Shown here in pieces: positions 21,730-33,600 of a DNA stretch of 64,000 nt (the stretch's first letter is position 1; every line of letters begins with the position of its first letter). A program made the translations under genes and the position numbers. The DNA comes from Chiua virens (lineage: Eukaryota > Basidiomycota > Agaricomycetes > Boletales > Boletaceae): NCBI GenBank assembly GCA_019787685.1, contig JAHNUO010000010.1, positions 186,001 through 250,000 on the forward strand, read 5' to 3'. The notes below the pieces were generated by a model. It was not told the origin of the DNA. It saw only the letters and a program-made list of their open reading frames with translations, and did no database searches.

Positions 21730-24340
21730 ATGTCTCGCATGTTACCTGGAAAACTGGTGAACAGTGAGTAAATGGATGGGACCGATGAAATTACGGTACT
21801 GATGAAACCTCAACTGTCGGATGGTGGTCCCACGTCCCATGACGCTGCACGAGCAGGAGGAAGCCTGGTTCAAGATCAAGGGAAGGAGATTGAATGCCCA
21901 GTGATGGGGCCCCAGACGTCCTCCGCCATGACCAGTCAGCAAAATGTACGGAAGACAATCGAGATCGATGGGAGAGATGAAATCTGTTCAGTCGCGTTCC
22001 TGATGGAGGGCAAACATGTTTTGAGTGGAGGAAATGAAGAGAAAATTCGACGATGGCGATTGGAGGATGGCCAAGAAATTGCAAGGCCGATAGATGTAGG
22101 GGGTTTGGCCAACGCCATTGCTGTGTCAAGCGATGAGAAGTGGATCGTGGGCGGATCGAGTGGGGGTTCTGTGTTAGTGTGGAGCGTAGAGAGCCACGAG
22201 CAGGTGAGCGAGATGAAAGGACATATGAGCGCAGTGTATGCGGTGGATATCTCTCCAGATGGGACCAAAATTGCTAGCGGATCATGGGACGGCGCTGCCT
22301 GCATCTGGGAGCAGTCGACGGGCGAGCAACTGCTGGTACGACGACAACGCACCACTGTAGTCGTGGTCAAATTCTCACCAGACGGACATCTTCTCGCCAT
22401 TGCCACATGGTATTGCTCTGTTTGTGTCTACAACATCGAGGATGGTCGTCTCCTCTGCGAATTCTCAATCCGACCTGGCTCAACTTTCAACCAATGCCTT
22501 GCGTGGAACGACGACACACACATCTCCGCCATCTCTCGTGACGGTATAATCCACTACCTCAATGTCTCCACCGGAGAAACACTCTCACGATGGCTCATCC
22601 GCACCGACGGCGAGGGACAATGGGGCTGCATTGCTCTGTCAAAGAATCACAGCTTCATTGCAGCCTCCGCCGAGTCATTGATATCGTTCTGGGATGCGAC
22701 GACGCACACGAAAATTGGGTCCGACATCGACTACAATGACACGGTTAATACAATGGCGATTTCAGAAAACTATGACATCGCAATTGGTCATGGCAAGACA
22801 GTCACCGTTCAGAACCTCGGTGGTATCCTCCCTTCTCGCTATGTTCGCAATCATGATGTAAGCGTACCTGCACCAATAGGCCTTATATGTCTCATTGACT
22901 CAATTTCTATTGCCAACCTACTAGAATGTGGATCCCGGAGAGGGAATGACGTCACTTCGTCCACAGGCAGGTGCGTGTATCACCCAAACTAGTCTAGACC
23001 ATCAGCACGCTGACGCTGATTTCTGACATCCGAATCTACCAGACGATGAGATCACCGACCTCAAGAACTTGAAAGCCATGCAGGAACCGAATGATCAACT
23101 TACAGTGCTCCAAGGCCGCTATGAGGTGCAGTCGCGTAAACTCGCCTTGGCGCAGAAGGAGCTGGAGACCTTGAAATCATCCATTAAAGCTAAAGATCGC
23201 CAAATTGACGTACTTGCTGCCGACGTGGATCACTGGAAGCGTTCCGATGCCTCCAAAACAGAAGAACTCGCCGCTGTGCACAGAGAACTCGAGGAACGCC
23301 GTCGCGATTCAGAGGAGCTCATTGCCGTGCGCGAGGAACTTCAGGTCTCCCAGTCTCAAACCATCCAGATCCAGGAATGGTACGACGAGCAGTTTAGATA
23401 TCTCAAGTCCGTCGTCGAACAAAATCAGCGTACCCCATTCATCGTGCAAAATTTCATTGCTCAGGCGGACGCACGTGCGGAGATGAATATCATTGAAACA
23501 CTTCAACAACTCAACTCGAGGATAGATTGGAGTTCCACGTTCATCGCGGATCGTATCATTCACAATTTCGAGCCTCGCACTACGAACCCGACGGAGGAAC
23601 AAGTTTCTATTGCAGCTAGGGTCACCGGATCTATCGGACAATCTCTGGTGAACCGGTTACGGAGTAACTCACGCACCGAGGTCGTTGCATATCTCCCTAT
23701 CGCCTTTCGTGCCTATCTTATCTATCACTTGTGCGGGATCATGTCCTCGTGGTCCATGGATAGTGGGCCCGATCGGCTGATCCGTGAATTATACAGCATA
23801 GTCCGGAAACTCGGTGAGGAACTAATCTCAGCGTGCCACTGATTGTTCTGCTGATGGTGAATAACAGAGTCACAAACGATATCTGCCCGCTGGCGATCGC
23901 TAACCTATGCTGCTCTCTCACCGACCTGTTCAAGCAACCCAAGCATGCTTATCACATCTACGATGGATGGACTTTGTGATATAATCGTCACTGCTGGTTG
24001 TGCCCCTTCCGCCTCCGCTGCGAAAGAAATGATTGCGTCGAAATTCCGGGGTCGGATATCCTTCATCCTCACCACTGCGGGGCAACTCACGAAGTCGATC
24101 ATGAACGCACTGTCGGCCGACTATCGAATCGAGGCCATTCATCCACTGAAGGTGTTAGATGGACAAACAATGGAGGTTGACTCGGCTGGTCCAGGGAAAA
24201 AGTCGAGGAGCCAGTTTGTATTGTGCACGACGCAGTTGGGTTTGTCAAAGGAGGTCATCACGCAGTCTGGGGTCGGTCCCAACACGAAGAATACCCTTAC
24301 TGTGACGAACGTCGTTAAGGCAAAGGTTGTCATGGGGTAA
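21730..24340 (+). CDS. WD40 propeller / coiled-coil / C-terminal helical domain protein, copy D
   Basis: Exons 21730-21763, 21857-22857, 22925-22970, 23043-23813 and 23868-24340 give 774 residues with the frame kept. As in copy C, an in-frame TAA lies just inside intron 1 (after AACAGTGAG), so splicing at GTGAGT or use of ATG 21772 is needed. Exon 2 has two extra codons (His-Asp) before its donor. Blade 3 reads VDISPDGTKIASGSWDG and keeps the Trp of ACIWEQST that is a stop in copies E and F. The coiled coil and the C-terminal motifs SARWRSL and VLCTTQLGLSKE are intact. It is likely functional. Confidence 0.85.
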
Positions 24341-24935
24341 GATGTGGTGCAGTACCGTCGTCACAGAGGTTCCGTTTCAACGTCTCTTTGCTGCAAGTCC
24401 GTTTCTTTTCGACTGTGTTGTAGCTTCCGTCTACTAGTATCGTTTCCTTTTCGTTCCAGGTCGATCACCCATTGTGCTGGTATTTTCCTTGAGCTGCTTT
24501 CAAGTAGTAGCCCACTGACTCCTTCTATGTTCCCCGGCCGTTGCACAAGCCTTCCAAAGCTGTACGCTCGCAGTTCCGAATGTTATCGCGCTGTTTTTCG
24601 CTCTACTGCCTCATACCAGATGTGACTCCTGCGAAGATCGGGTGAATCCTCTTCGCGATAAATAACATTGAATATGCACTCGCGAGCGGATTGATGTTCG
24701 CAGTGGAGTCAATGGGTTCCCTGACACCAGCCCATTTGAAGTTCCCCAGATCTGAGTCAATTACTTGGATAAACCAAACTCTCTTGACAACACGTTCGCG
24801 TCGTCCAAGCCCAAAGTCTTTCCAACTGCCTACCAGACCATTTCACCACGACAGATGTGTCTCACCACCCTCTGATTGGCCTGGTGCAGACAATCATCGA
24901 CTTCTCCACACGATTTCACGATGCCCAAATCATGA
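24341..24935 (+). repeat. 3' flank duplicated behind copies C and D
   Basis: Counterpart of 13876-14450. Homology ends near 24930, shortly before flippase-derived sequence begins. Confidence 0.7.
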
Positions 24936-24976
24936 TCTGCCCCTGGACCCAGGAACACGTCGAGCATTGATGCCCA

Positions 24977-25990
24977 ACTTCATGACGCAATTTTGGATGT
25001 GCTCTCTTTGATCCGGTCATTGATTTTTCAATGACTGCTTGGGTCTCATAGTATTCCTTCTTCAACAACGTTTTTGGGTACATTTCCTATGAATCCTGAA
25101 CAATCTCGTTCTACAATGTTATATTTACCGTTCTCCTACCGCTTGTGATCGGAATATTCGATCCTTTTGTGTCGGCACGGAGATTGGATCGATATCCTCA
25201 GCTGTACTCGCTTGGACAGCGGAACGTGTTTTTGTACCAAGACGCTGTTTTAGCCATGGATCGGGAACGCGTTGTATGAGTATCACAATCTGGTGCGTTG
25301 TCTTCGAGCAGAACAGGAGTCGACGGATAATATTATAATGCGGTCGTATAGATTGTTTGACTTCTCCGTCATCTTGTTTGGGGTGATTTGAAACACGACG
25401 GGGGTTGGATTCGGGGCATCGGTTTTTGGACACGGCATTGAATCTGACGGTCTTGTTAACCGTGCTTGGCAAGGTGGCGTTGACCTCCGAGTATGTCTGC
25501 ATTTATTTTGAGAGGAATACCACTCGTTGACGATATCGCCAGCTTGTGGACAAAATACACCGTCGCTGCCATCTCCGGTTCGTTCGTGTTCACGATGCTC
25601 TTTCTCCCGCTCTATGCCTGGATCGCACCCATGCTCGGTTTTTCGACCGAGTACTATGGACTTGTCCCGCGTCTGTGGACGGACGCCGTGTTTTATTTCA
25701 TGCTGTTGCTCTTACCTGTCGTCTGCCTTGCGCGTGACCTCGCCTGGAAGTACTTTTCCACCCTCCGTCTGACTGAATGCAAACCCGCGGTTCCGTCTCA
25801 TCCGTTGCACTGCCCGCATCTTTTTTATCGCCTTTTGGAACTGTTCTTGACGCGGTCTATAATCCAATGTTGGACTTTAGAAGTTCTTGCGCAACGTGGT
25901 ACGACCGTGGGGCATACGTCGGGCGGTCCAGCGGCTGGATCAGACGCGGGTGATTCGGGAGTGGGGACACGCCATAGTACCATTGCGAGG
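24977..25990 (+). pseudogene. 3' part of a P4-ATPase gene, rearranged pseudogene
   Basis: This copies the last exons and introns of the flippase gene at 30630-35323 (minus) in the opposite orientation. It begins at MTQFW (exon 14), keeps intron sequence, and carries frameshifts and stops in the exon 15-16 part. From 25493 the frame is open through [20 protein letters not shown] and [17 protein letters not shown]. At 25755 to about 25930 a segment is inverted relative to the parent, after which the sense sequence resumes at LDQTRVI-like codons (SGWIRRG in the present frame). It has no catalytic domains and no function is expected. Confidence 0.88.
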
Positions 25991-26351
25991 CTAGAAAAAG
26001 GTGTACAAGATGTCAATCCACGGTGCACACCAGACGCTCACGTCGTCTGGAAGGTGTTCGGTATATTTTTGCAGCCGATCGCGAATATGAGTTTCCAATA
26101 TGAGGATGGGATGATGTTAGTGGCATTATGAAACAGAAGTTGGGAATCACACTGTAGTAACAGCTTTAAAAGATCAACAGGCACGACTAGGCTCACCATA
26201 TACACATGCACGTAGACTGGTGCGACCGCATATGCGGGTGTCAGGTTTGAACATGAGTATTTGAATGCTTGGGCCTGAGGACGGCTGGTGAATTCAGGGG
26301 TTGATGTTCTGCCAATGAGACACCGAAAACAAAAAGTCATTGTTACTTTGT

Positions 26352-26452
26352 AGGTCCTGCCAGGGTTCGAACCTGGGTTTTGGGAACATTCTCGCAGTCG
26401 TCTCGCGTCGTGAAGTCAAAATCCCAAGTGATCACCACTACACTACAGGACC
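26352..26452 (-). tRNA. tRNA-Gln (anticodon TTG) with intron
   Basis: On the minus strand the acceptor arm GGTCCTG (26452-26446) pairs with CAGGACC (26359-26353), with discriminator T at 26352. The D arm contains TAGTGTAGTGGTGATCA. The anticodon stem TGGGA pairs with TCCCA around loop TTTTGA|T, giving anticodon TTG. A 29-base intron (26415-26387) interrupts the loop one base after the anticodon, the usual place. The T arm is CCAGG TTCGAAC CCTGG. The GTTCGAA box supplies the internal B box for RNA polymerase III. All stems are fully paired by eye. Confidence 0.95.
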
Positions 26453-26574
26453 AGTTGAATGCGGTGCAACCGTTCGTCATTATGAAGAGGATCGAGCGCA
26501 GCGGTGAATCTATATACTTCAACGGTTCGGGGAAATACCGTAAAGATAAAAACCCACACTACGTCCTCCTATGC

Positions 26575-27160
26575 TTATCCCCGAGCCGTAACCTTTGGTT
26601 CCCAAGCATTGACTTTTGGTGCGGCCGTATTGTACGGCCGGTACGCACCCCGTGTTCCAGTCAAGTTTTCCACCCATGGCTGTTGGACAAGACAAGTAAG
26701 CAAGTACGACGACGGAAAAGAACATGTAGGCGTACTGCTTTCCAAGCCGGGGAAGAGCTCTTCATGATGACGTCCTCGGTCGGTGGAAGCTGGCGGATGT
26801 GCTGCAGCCACGAATGCCATTCAGGAGGGACCTGCGACGCATTGTCGTAGTGCTGTGCAAAGTCGATCCATCTGTGACGACCTGATTGAAGGGAGATGAT
26901 CAGCGAGTACTTGTGAGTACGCTCAAGACGTGGATCGACCTGGAACTTCATCTTCGGGGTTCAGGTTCTCGAAATAGCGGTTGCCGAACCTGGCCGAATG
27001 AGTTGGTTAGTGAGTGCGAAGACGAGCTGGAGAAGGCAACGAACTGGTCGGTGCCAACGAGGGCTCCTGCTTTGGCATCACCGATGTATTGCATCTGGTG
27101 CCACCATTGTTTGATGCCTGTTCTGCGTATATTTCGGATGTAGCGTGCGAGGGACACCAT
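26575..27160 (-). CDS. NADH:ubiquinone oxidoreductase accessory subunit NDUFA12 (B17.2)
   Basis: A mitochondrial complex I accessory subunit that sits at the junction of the peripheral and membrane arms. Exons 27160-27045, 26989-26940, 26881-26736 and 26679-26575 give 138 residues, the normal family length, with the frame kept. Diagnostic motifs are IKQWWHQMQYIGDAKAG, FGNRYFENLNPEDEVPGRH, RWIDFAQHYDNASQVPPEW, HSWLQHIRQLPPTE and ENLTGTRGAYRPYNT, followed by AWEPKV near the end. Splice sites are GT-AG with short introns (43-59 bases). It lies next to the tRNA gene and seems intact. Confidence 0.95.
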
Positions 27161-28325
27161 GATGGTGTTGCAAAGTCGAGAACAGTGTTTGTCTTTGTTT
27201 GTTGGCCGTACCTCTCCGACAGTTCCTAAGGTAATTCCAGTTGGTCGCTCCGCAACCTCCTCGCCTACCTCCATGGCCTATATCCATCTCACACTTCATC
27301 AGCTGACGCGACAGCGACTTTCCTCAGTCCCAAAAGCCATAGAAATCCTATTGGGGCGGTATGGTATTGCACACCCCTAACGCGACCCCAACATGGTCGC
27401 GTCAATTGCGTGTCTTCTCCTTGGCGTTCGTACACTTGGGTACTACGACTGTCTTCCTCTCATACTTTGTATGCTTACCATTTTGGGTTCAGAGTTAGGG
27501 TGTCCGCACGGTCGTGTTCGTTGACTTGTCCAGTATCTCTTTCTCCAACCCGCATACTTTGCGCAAACCCAGGGCTCGAGCCCTTCGTCATCCTCGGCTG
27601 GAGTCCTCGGTTGGACGGTACCTTGCATGGGATGGCACAATGGCACAATGGCCTTCCAACAATCGATTTGCCACGGTCGGGCGAGGACATGCCAGTGGCA
27701 ACGATAATGCCAACGACAACGATCCATGGCACATCCTGTGGGCTACCGCCACTACTCCACTGTCAATAAGGCTGAGGGCGGCGATGATGGCAACTTGGAA
27801 AACGCCCGGGCCACGGCGGCGTCGATGGTGATTGACGGCAGGGTGTACAACCTGCCCCACACAACCTCCAATGCCTGTATAGCGGTGTCGACCACGACGA
27901 GATGGGCGTACGACGCACCTCATGCGACATCCACCTGTGGTCCCCATATCTATTCACCACCACCATCATCATCATCATTTCTTCATCGTAATGAAGACGA
28001 ACGTGAGGACACGACGGCAACGATCACAACAATGAAGTTCGTGACCCTCCGGAGGATAACAGTATCTGTTATCAGCCAAAATATGTACCATGTCCCGACG
28101 ATGGTTTGCTGCTCAACCTACGGATATGTCTTTCCGTCTCTACTCCCACGAACAATGTGACAAGGAGGTACAACCACTGCATGCCATCACGTTCCTCTCA
28201 CAGGTGTGGTCATCCACCCTGCCTTTCTAGACAGAAAGCATTTCGAGAAAGCCACTCATACGTTCTATGACCAACCTCTCTTGATGACTCTATCGAGCTC
28301 ACGTCTAACAAGGTCCCGTTCTACC
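27161..28325. other. No supported gene; open frames on both strands
   Basis: Several long overlapping frames exist (plus 27726-28160; minus 27947-27588, one of which reads AHLVVVDTAIQALEVVWGRL). They conflict with each other, have repeat-rich composition (a CAT/ATC run at 27960-27980) and match nothing I know. The first 100 bases are the NDUFA12 promoter. Confidence 0.35.
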
Positions 28326-28480
28326 GTTCCCGTATGTGCATTTGTAGTGAGTGCCTGGTGATGCTGACGAATCGCCATCCTTGCTCAAGAGAGATCGATA
28401 GTCGTTCCCGCTCGGGACCCCCCACTAACGCGCCAAGGTCATTCTCGTCCGCAACAAATCGAGCTGCCATATCCAGGTCT
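28326..28480. repeat. Dispersed repeat, first copy
   Basis: The tract from CCCGTATGTGCATTTGT through GATGCTGACGAATCGCCATC and CTTGCTCAAGA to GAGCTGCCATATCCAGGTC recurs at 30310-30460 in the same orientation, with small indels. No coding content is recognised. Confidence 0.65.
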
Positions 28481-28816
28481 TTTCGGATATCGCGCGCGAG
28501 GGTTCGCTATGGGTGGAAATCTGGATATTTCTGACGCTATAGGACCAGATAAACTCCGATACATGCCTGCGTATTCGACGCTATATATCTGGTCTTGATA
28601 CAGAAACTTTCTTCGGGGACAGACCGAGCTCATACGGATTCTTCGCGACCTTTATACCCGGCGCTCGCCTCCTTCAGGCCTAACCTTCTTGGAGAACCTC
28701 GAGGACCGAGTGCAGTTTGGAAAGTCCGGGGGGAACGGTGGGAACAATAGGCTCAAGGGTGAAATGAAATGTTTTACTTAATCTCACACCACGTCCCACC
28801 TTGTCCGAATTGAGGC

Positions 28817-28972
28817 GTCACAGCCGTGGATTTTGATATATCATTCGCCGATTACATCGCAGCCATCGACAATGGTCAGCCAACAACCGCTGTCACCTTC
28901 CTCGTTAAAGCCGGCAGCCGCTACGAACCAGGTCCAGGTTTTACTCATGCCTTGAAAAACCTTGCTTTCAAG
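28817..28972 (+). pseudogene. Single exon fragment of a QCR2-like complex III core protein
   Basis: An open stretch reads AAIDNGQPTTAVTFLVKAGS, then RYEPGPGFTHALKNLAFK and ends at a GTTTGT donor-like site. This matches the N-terminal part of the mitochondrial ubiquinol-cytochrome c reductase core 2 subunit (MPP/M16 fold). The expected next exon does not follow: downstream is an unrelated tandem repeat. No start codon or targeting peptide is seen. It is most likely a stranded exon; the parent is outside the window. Confidence 0.7.
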
Positions 28973-28984
28973 GTTTGTTTAAAT

Positions 28985-29290
28985 CAGTTCTGAGTTGCCA
29001 CATCTACAGCACACGGTCGGAAGCAAACAAGCTACTGGCATGCCAGTGCGGGCAGCCTCAGATTGTCATCCTGTCTCGACGTGGCTGATTCTACTGGTGT
29101 TCTCGGTTTCTGAAACAAGTGCGTCCTGTTTTCAACTGATCATGTCCGCCGTTTCATTTTGTTAGAATGACTTACTCGGAGTCGCCACATATACAACACA
29201 CAGCCGGAAGAAAACCAGCCAGTGGCATGTGGGCAACTTCGGATCGCCACCCTGTCTCGACGTGGCTGATTCTTCTAAGCACTTATGTCC
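28985..29290. repeat. Two-copy tandem repeat, about 185 bp period
   Basis: 28993-29110 and 29178-29285 share GTCGCCACAT-like, CACACNGNCGGAAG and CCTGTCTCGACGTGGCTGAT tracts in direct order, with about 10-20 percent divergence. It lies directly after the QCR2-like exon. No coding frame is recognised. Confidence 0.65.
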
Positions 29291-29544
29291 GCGGGTTTCA
29301 CCAAGCTCTGGAATGAAACCATCCGTCCTGTGCACTCGAGCTATAAATACCGTGTACTTTCCCTTCCATGAGTTCAGAAACCACTACTCGATCTTCTCTT
29401 TTTTATCATGGTTCAAGTATTTCATTTTCTCGCTGGCACTCATGCTCATAGTACAACTTTTACAGAATAACCACTTTCCACTAATAATTAAGACACCCAC
29501 ATGCTCACGTTGGAGAGTGGGAATCACGGCTCGTATCTATCTGT

Positions 29545-30076
29545 ATGTCGACCCAACCTTCTCAGATTGCCTGGTGTGACACCTCTATAGGGGATGGGCC
29601 GGACAGGCCGTGCCAGGGCCAACTGGGGCGACCGGGCATGGGACTGGGATCATCCTCATTGAGATCTATCTTATGCATATTGACCGAGACGGAACCCTTG
29701 ATTGGTGTATGTCTCTCACCCAGTAGCTCAGTATCGTCGTTGAGCAAGCTCGTAGCTACCCCCCTCACTCCATATGAAGGAGTCCAGCTGAGGGAGAACC
29801 GTGGAAGCGACCTCCCCGTTGGGTTCCCAGTCCCGGATTTGCCGAATAGTTTTGCCTACAATGGCGAATGGTACTGCGTCGGTGAGTCTACTCGCCATAC
29901 ACGAGCGCCATCATCTTATCTATTTTTCCTCACAAGTGATGGAGCATCGGCCGGATGACGTTCCGGGCGAGGTTCTCACCATATCCCAAAACTTCAATAT
30001 ACCCGCTGCTACCTATACAAATCCCCCGCCACCCCCCTGGTTTCCCGGCGGGCATCACGGTGGAAGTGGACTTTGA
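29545..30076 (+). CDS. Doubtful small gene, unrecognised
   Basis: An open frame from ATG 29545 reads MSTQPSQIAWCDTSIGDG and continues to FPVPDLPNSFAYNGEWYCVG, where GTGAGTCTAC looks like a donor (29881). A second frame with EHRPDDVPGEVLTISQN follows and ends at TGA 30076. Composition of the later part looks coding. No family, no paralogue and no signal peptide are seen. I rate it more likely a fragment than a full gene. Confidence 0.25.
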
Positions 30077-30309
30077 GGATCAAAATATCCTCAACTCCCG
30101 GAAAGAAATTTGTCCAACTCTTCAAATTAGCATGGATACAGTGGCGAGCGCTCAAAATGGGCAACTCACATAGACAAAATCAAAATCAAAACTACACCTC
30201 CAAAAAAGCAAATGACAGTATTTTAAGTACATGTGTGCATGTACTCGACGACACTAGATCAAGGTTGCTACCTCGGTACATTTTTGAAATTCTAACTTTG
30301 AGCCAACCA

Positions 30310-30460
30310 TGCCTACCGTTCGCGTATGTGCATTTGTGATGATGCTGACGAATCGCCATCCTTGCTCAAGATCTAGAGATCGATAGTCGTTCCCGCTCAG
30401 AACCCCCAAGGACATTCTCGTGCATAACAAGGCGAGCTGCCATATCCAGGTCTTTAGTGC
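30310..30460. repeat. Dispersed repeat, second copy
   Basis: Counterpart of 28326-28480: GCGTATGTGCATTTGTGATG, CTTGCTCAAGATCTAGAGATCG and GAGCTGCCATATCCAGGTC in the same order. The intervening CCACTAACGCGCC part is shortened. Confidence 0.65.
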
Positions 30461-30629
30461 CGAGACAGGCTCCTGGTGTTCACATGGGTAAATGTACTAT
30501 TTATCATCGTCTTTTGAGGTGGGATGCAAGGTTATACAAGATGGGTATGTATTAACGGCGAGTCCCCGAACCGAAAGAAACTAAGATAAGCATTACAAGT
30601 CCAACGAAAAATAGAAAACGAACAGCACT

Positions 30630-33600
30630 CTAATACCCCGACGGCTTCACCCCTCCACTCGTATCATAGGCCCGGATCACCCGCGTCTGATCCAACTGCT
30701 GACCGCCACCCTCCGTCTGACTGAACGCAAACCCGCGGTTCCGTCTCATCCGTTGCACTGCCCGCACCTTTTTGATCGCCTTTTGGAACTGCTCTTGACG
30801 CGGTCTGTAATCTGGGATGTTGTACTTTTGAAGTTCTTGCGCGACGTGGTATGACCGTGGGGCGTACGTCCGGCGGTAGTACTTCCAGGCGAGATCACGC
30901 GCAAGGCAGACGACAGGTAAGAGCAACAACATGAAATAAAACACGGCGTCCGTCCACAGACGCGGGACAAGTCCATAGTACTCGGTCGAAAAACCGAGCA
31001 TGGGTGCGATCCAGGCATAGAGCGGGAGAAAGAGCATCGTGAACACGAACGAACCGGGGATGGCAGCGACGGTGTACTTTGTCCATAAGCTGGTGATATC
31101 GTCAGCGAGTGATATTCCTCTCAAAATAAATGCAGACATACTCGGAGATCAACGCCGCCTTGCCAAGCACGGTCAACAGGACCGTCAGATACAACGCCGT
31201 GCCCCAAAACCAATGCCCCGAATCCAACCCCGTCGCCTGCTTCAAGTCACCCCAGAACAGGATGACTGAGAAGCCAAACAGAATCTATACGACCGCATTA
31301 TCGTCCGACTCACGTTTCTACTCACGAACACGACGCACCAGACTGTGATACAACGCGTTTCCGACCCATAACCAAAATGCCGTCTTGGTGAAAAACACGT
31401 TCCGTTGTCCAAGCGAGTACAACTGAGGATACCGATCCAATATCCGTGCCGACACAAATTGATCGAATATTCCGATCACGAGCGGTGGAAGAACGGTGAA
31501 GATAACGTTGTAAAACGAGATTGTCCAGGATTCGTAGGCGATCTGCCCCGAAAAGTTGTTGAAAATGGAGTACTGTGGGGCCCAAGAGATTATTGAAAAC
31601 CCAATCCTCGGATCAAAGAGAAAATGCATACCCAAAATTGCGTCATATAGAGTGTGATGTTTTTGTAAAACGAATCTGGAGATATATCAAAGAGACGACA
31701 GAGACCAAAGTTGGGATCAACTTACATAGAATGAGCTTGGAGAGCCGTTGATAACTCCACGCGCCGTGCACGAGCAACAATTTTTTGAGATATCGGAATT
31801 GCGAGATGGCAATGTCGGCCGAACGCGCCGCTTGGAGGCCCTAAACCATCACCATTCAGCATTTCGACCGACCCGTGGAGGATAGGATCTCAAACTCACC
31901 TCGACACCCGATATACCTACCCCAACGTGCGCCGCCTGGATCATGCTCACGTCATTCGCGCCATCCCCAATCGCGAGCAAGATCGAGTTTTGGTTCTTCT
32001 TGACGAGCTTGACCACGAGCGCTTTTTGTAACGGCGACACGCGACCTACCGAGTATTATGCGGGTCAGCACCAACAGACCCATCAACATGCGACGTACAG
32101 CAAATGACCGCTTTACACAACAGCGCCAACTCCAAGAACGACTTGGACACCTCCTTTTCGAGTGCAAAGGTCAAACTCTTGCCGTCTAACATGTCGTGAG
32201 TTCCTCCCTCCGCTGAGTGCACACGCTATCACTCACCAATAATCAACGCCAAGTCCTCCTGTTCCCCACTGCTCCGCTGGTTCTTGAGCGCGCTCAGCCG
32301 TTTCGAGATAAACTCCGCCGTCTCATGCGCCGTCTCTTCGTTCACAATCACCAAATTCATACTCTCCCCAATCAACCGACAGCTCATCCCGATGTTGATC
32401 GCTGTCTCCTGCCGGTCCCCGGTCAACACCCAAATCTTGATCCCAGCCATTTGCAACGTGTGAATCGTGTCCGGCACGCCTTCCTGAAGCTTGTCTTCGA
32501 TCGCCGTCGCCCCGAGTAAAAACATGTCTTTTTCGATGAGTTCGGCAGCTTGATCGAGTGCTTCACCACGTCCGTTAACGGTTGCGGCGGCTTGTGTGTA
32601 GATGGTCGCCCATTGAATGTATTCGGCGGAAGGGACGTCACGGTAGGCAACGCAAAGGGTACGCAGACCATCAGAGGCATAATCCTAACCGTATCATTAG
32701 AAATATGCGAAAAGGGAAGCACGTGGGACGGACCTCGAGGTGCGAAAGCGTCTTTTCCGTGAACAGCTGATGTTTGCCCAACCGTTCGAGAATGACCGTG
32801 TCCGCGCCTTTACAATACAATTTGATCTTGCCGTCTGGTGCACGTACGATCGTCGACATGCGTTTTCGTGTCGAGTTGAACTCGCACACATTCAAGATCT
32901 CGTATTCGACTGACTGCCCCTGAATGTTGACGAATACAGACTTGGGTTTTCGAGTCTGCAGTGGTTAACCCATGGATCAGGGAAGAAAAAACAAAATAGA
33001 TAATTCACGTACATGGAACTGATACCCCATCAGCTCGGCACCCGCCACGAGCGCTACCTCGTCCGGACTACTCGCCTGAAAGTGTGTCTTGCCGTCTCTG
33101 ATCTCAGGAATAACCGTATGGCATACTGCCAAGAGGGCCATAAACTCGTGAGCGATCTCTCTCTCCCTCAGCACTGTCCCATCGGTCGATTCCACGTCGA
33201 ATGGGTTCTTAGATACCTTGCCCGAGGCTGATGACGTAGCAGAGGCAATGTACGTCGCCGATGAACCAGACGACGACGTGCCAGCCCCCTCGAGCACGCG
33301 CCGTAGATCATGAAACGTCCGCCAGCTCTCCTTGACACTCTCCTCGTCCCGCTCAGACCCTGCTTTGCGACTCTCATCCACCTCTTCGGCATACACCACC
33401 CCACCAATGCTCACACACTTGAACTCCATCTCGTTCCGTGTCAACGTGCCGGTCTTGTCCGAAAAAATAAATTCAATCTGTCCGAGTTCTTCGACGAGGG
33501 AGGAGGTGCGGCAGAGAGCAGGGGTATCCGTGCGAGCATAGTACATATCGAGGTCCGAATTGATGAGATGGGCTTGCTGGAATTTGACGACCTCCATGGT

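Noticed and set aside
21936..22406. Long antisense open frames over each WD40 copy (also 11487-11903, 56513-56947, 6829-7206)
   Set aside because: They mirror the codon structure of the sense propeller exon, recur in every copy for that reason only, and have Ser/Pro-rich shadow composition.
27588..28160. Competing 119- and 144-codon frames on opposite strands
   Set aside because: Both overlap, composition is driven by CAT/ATC and CGG-rich runs, and neither has a recognisable motif.
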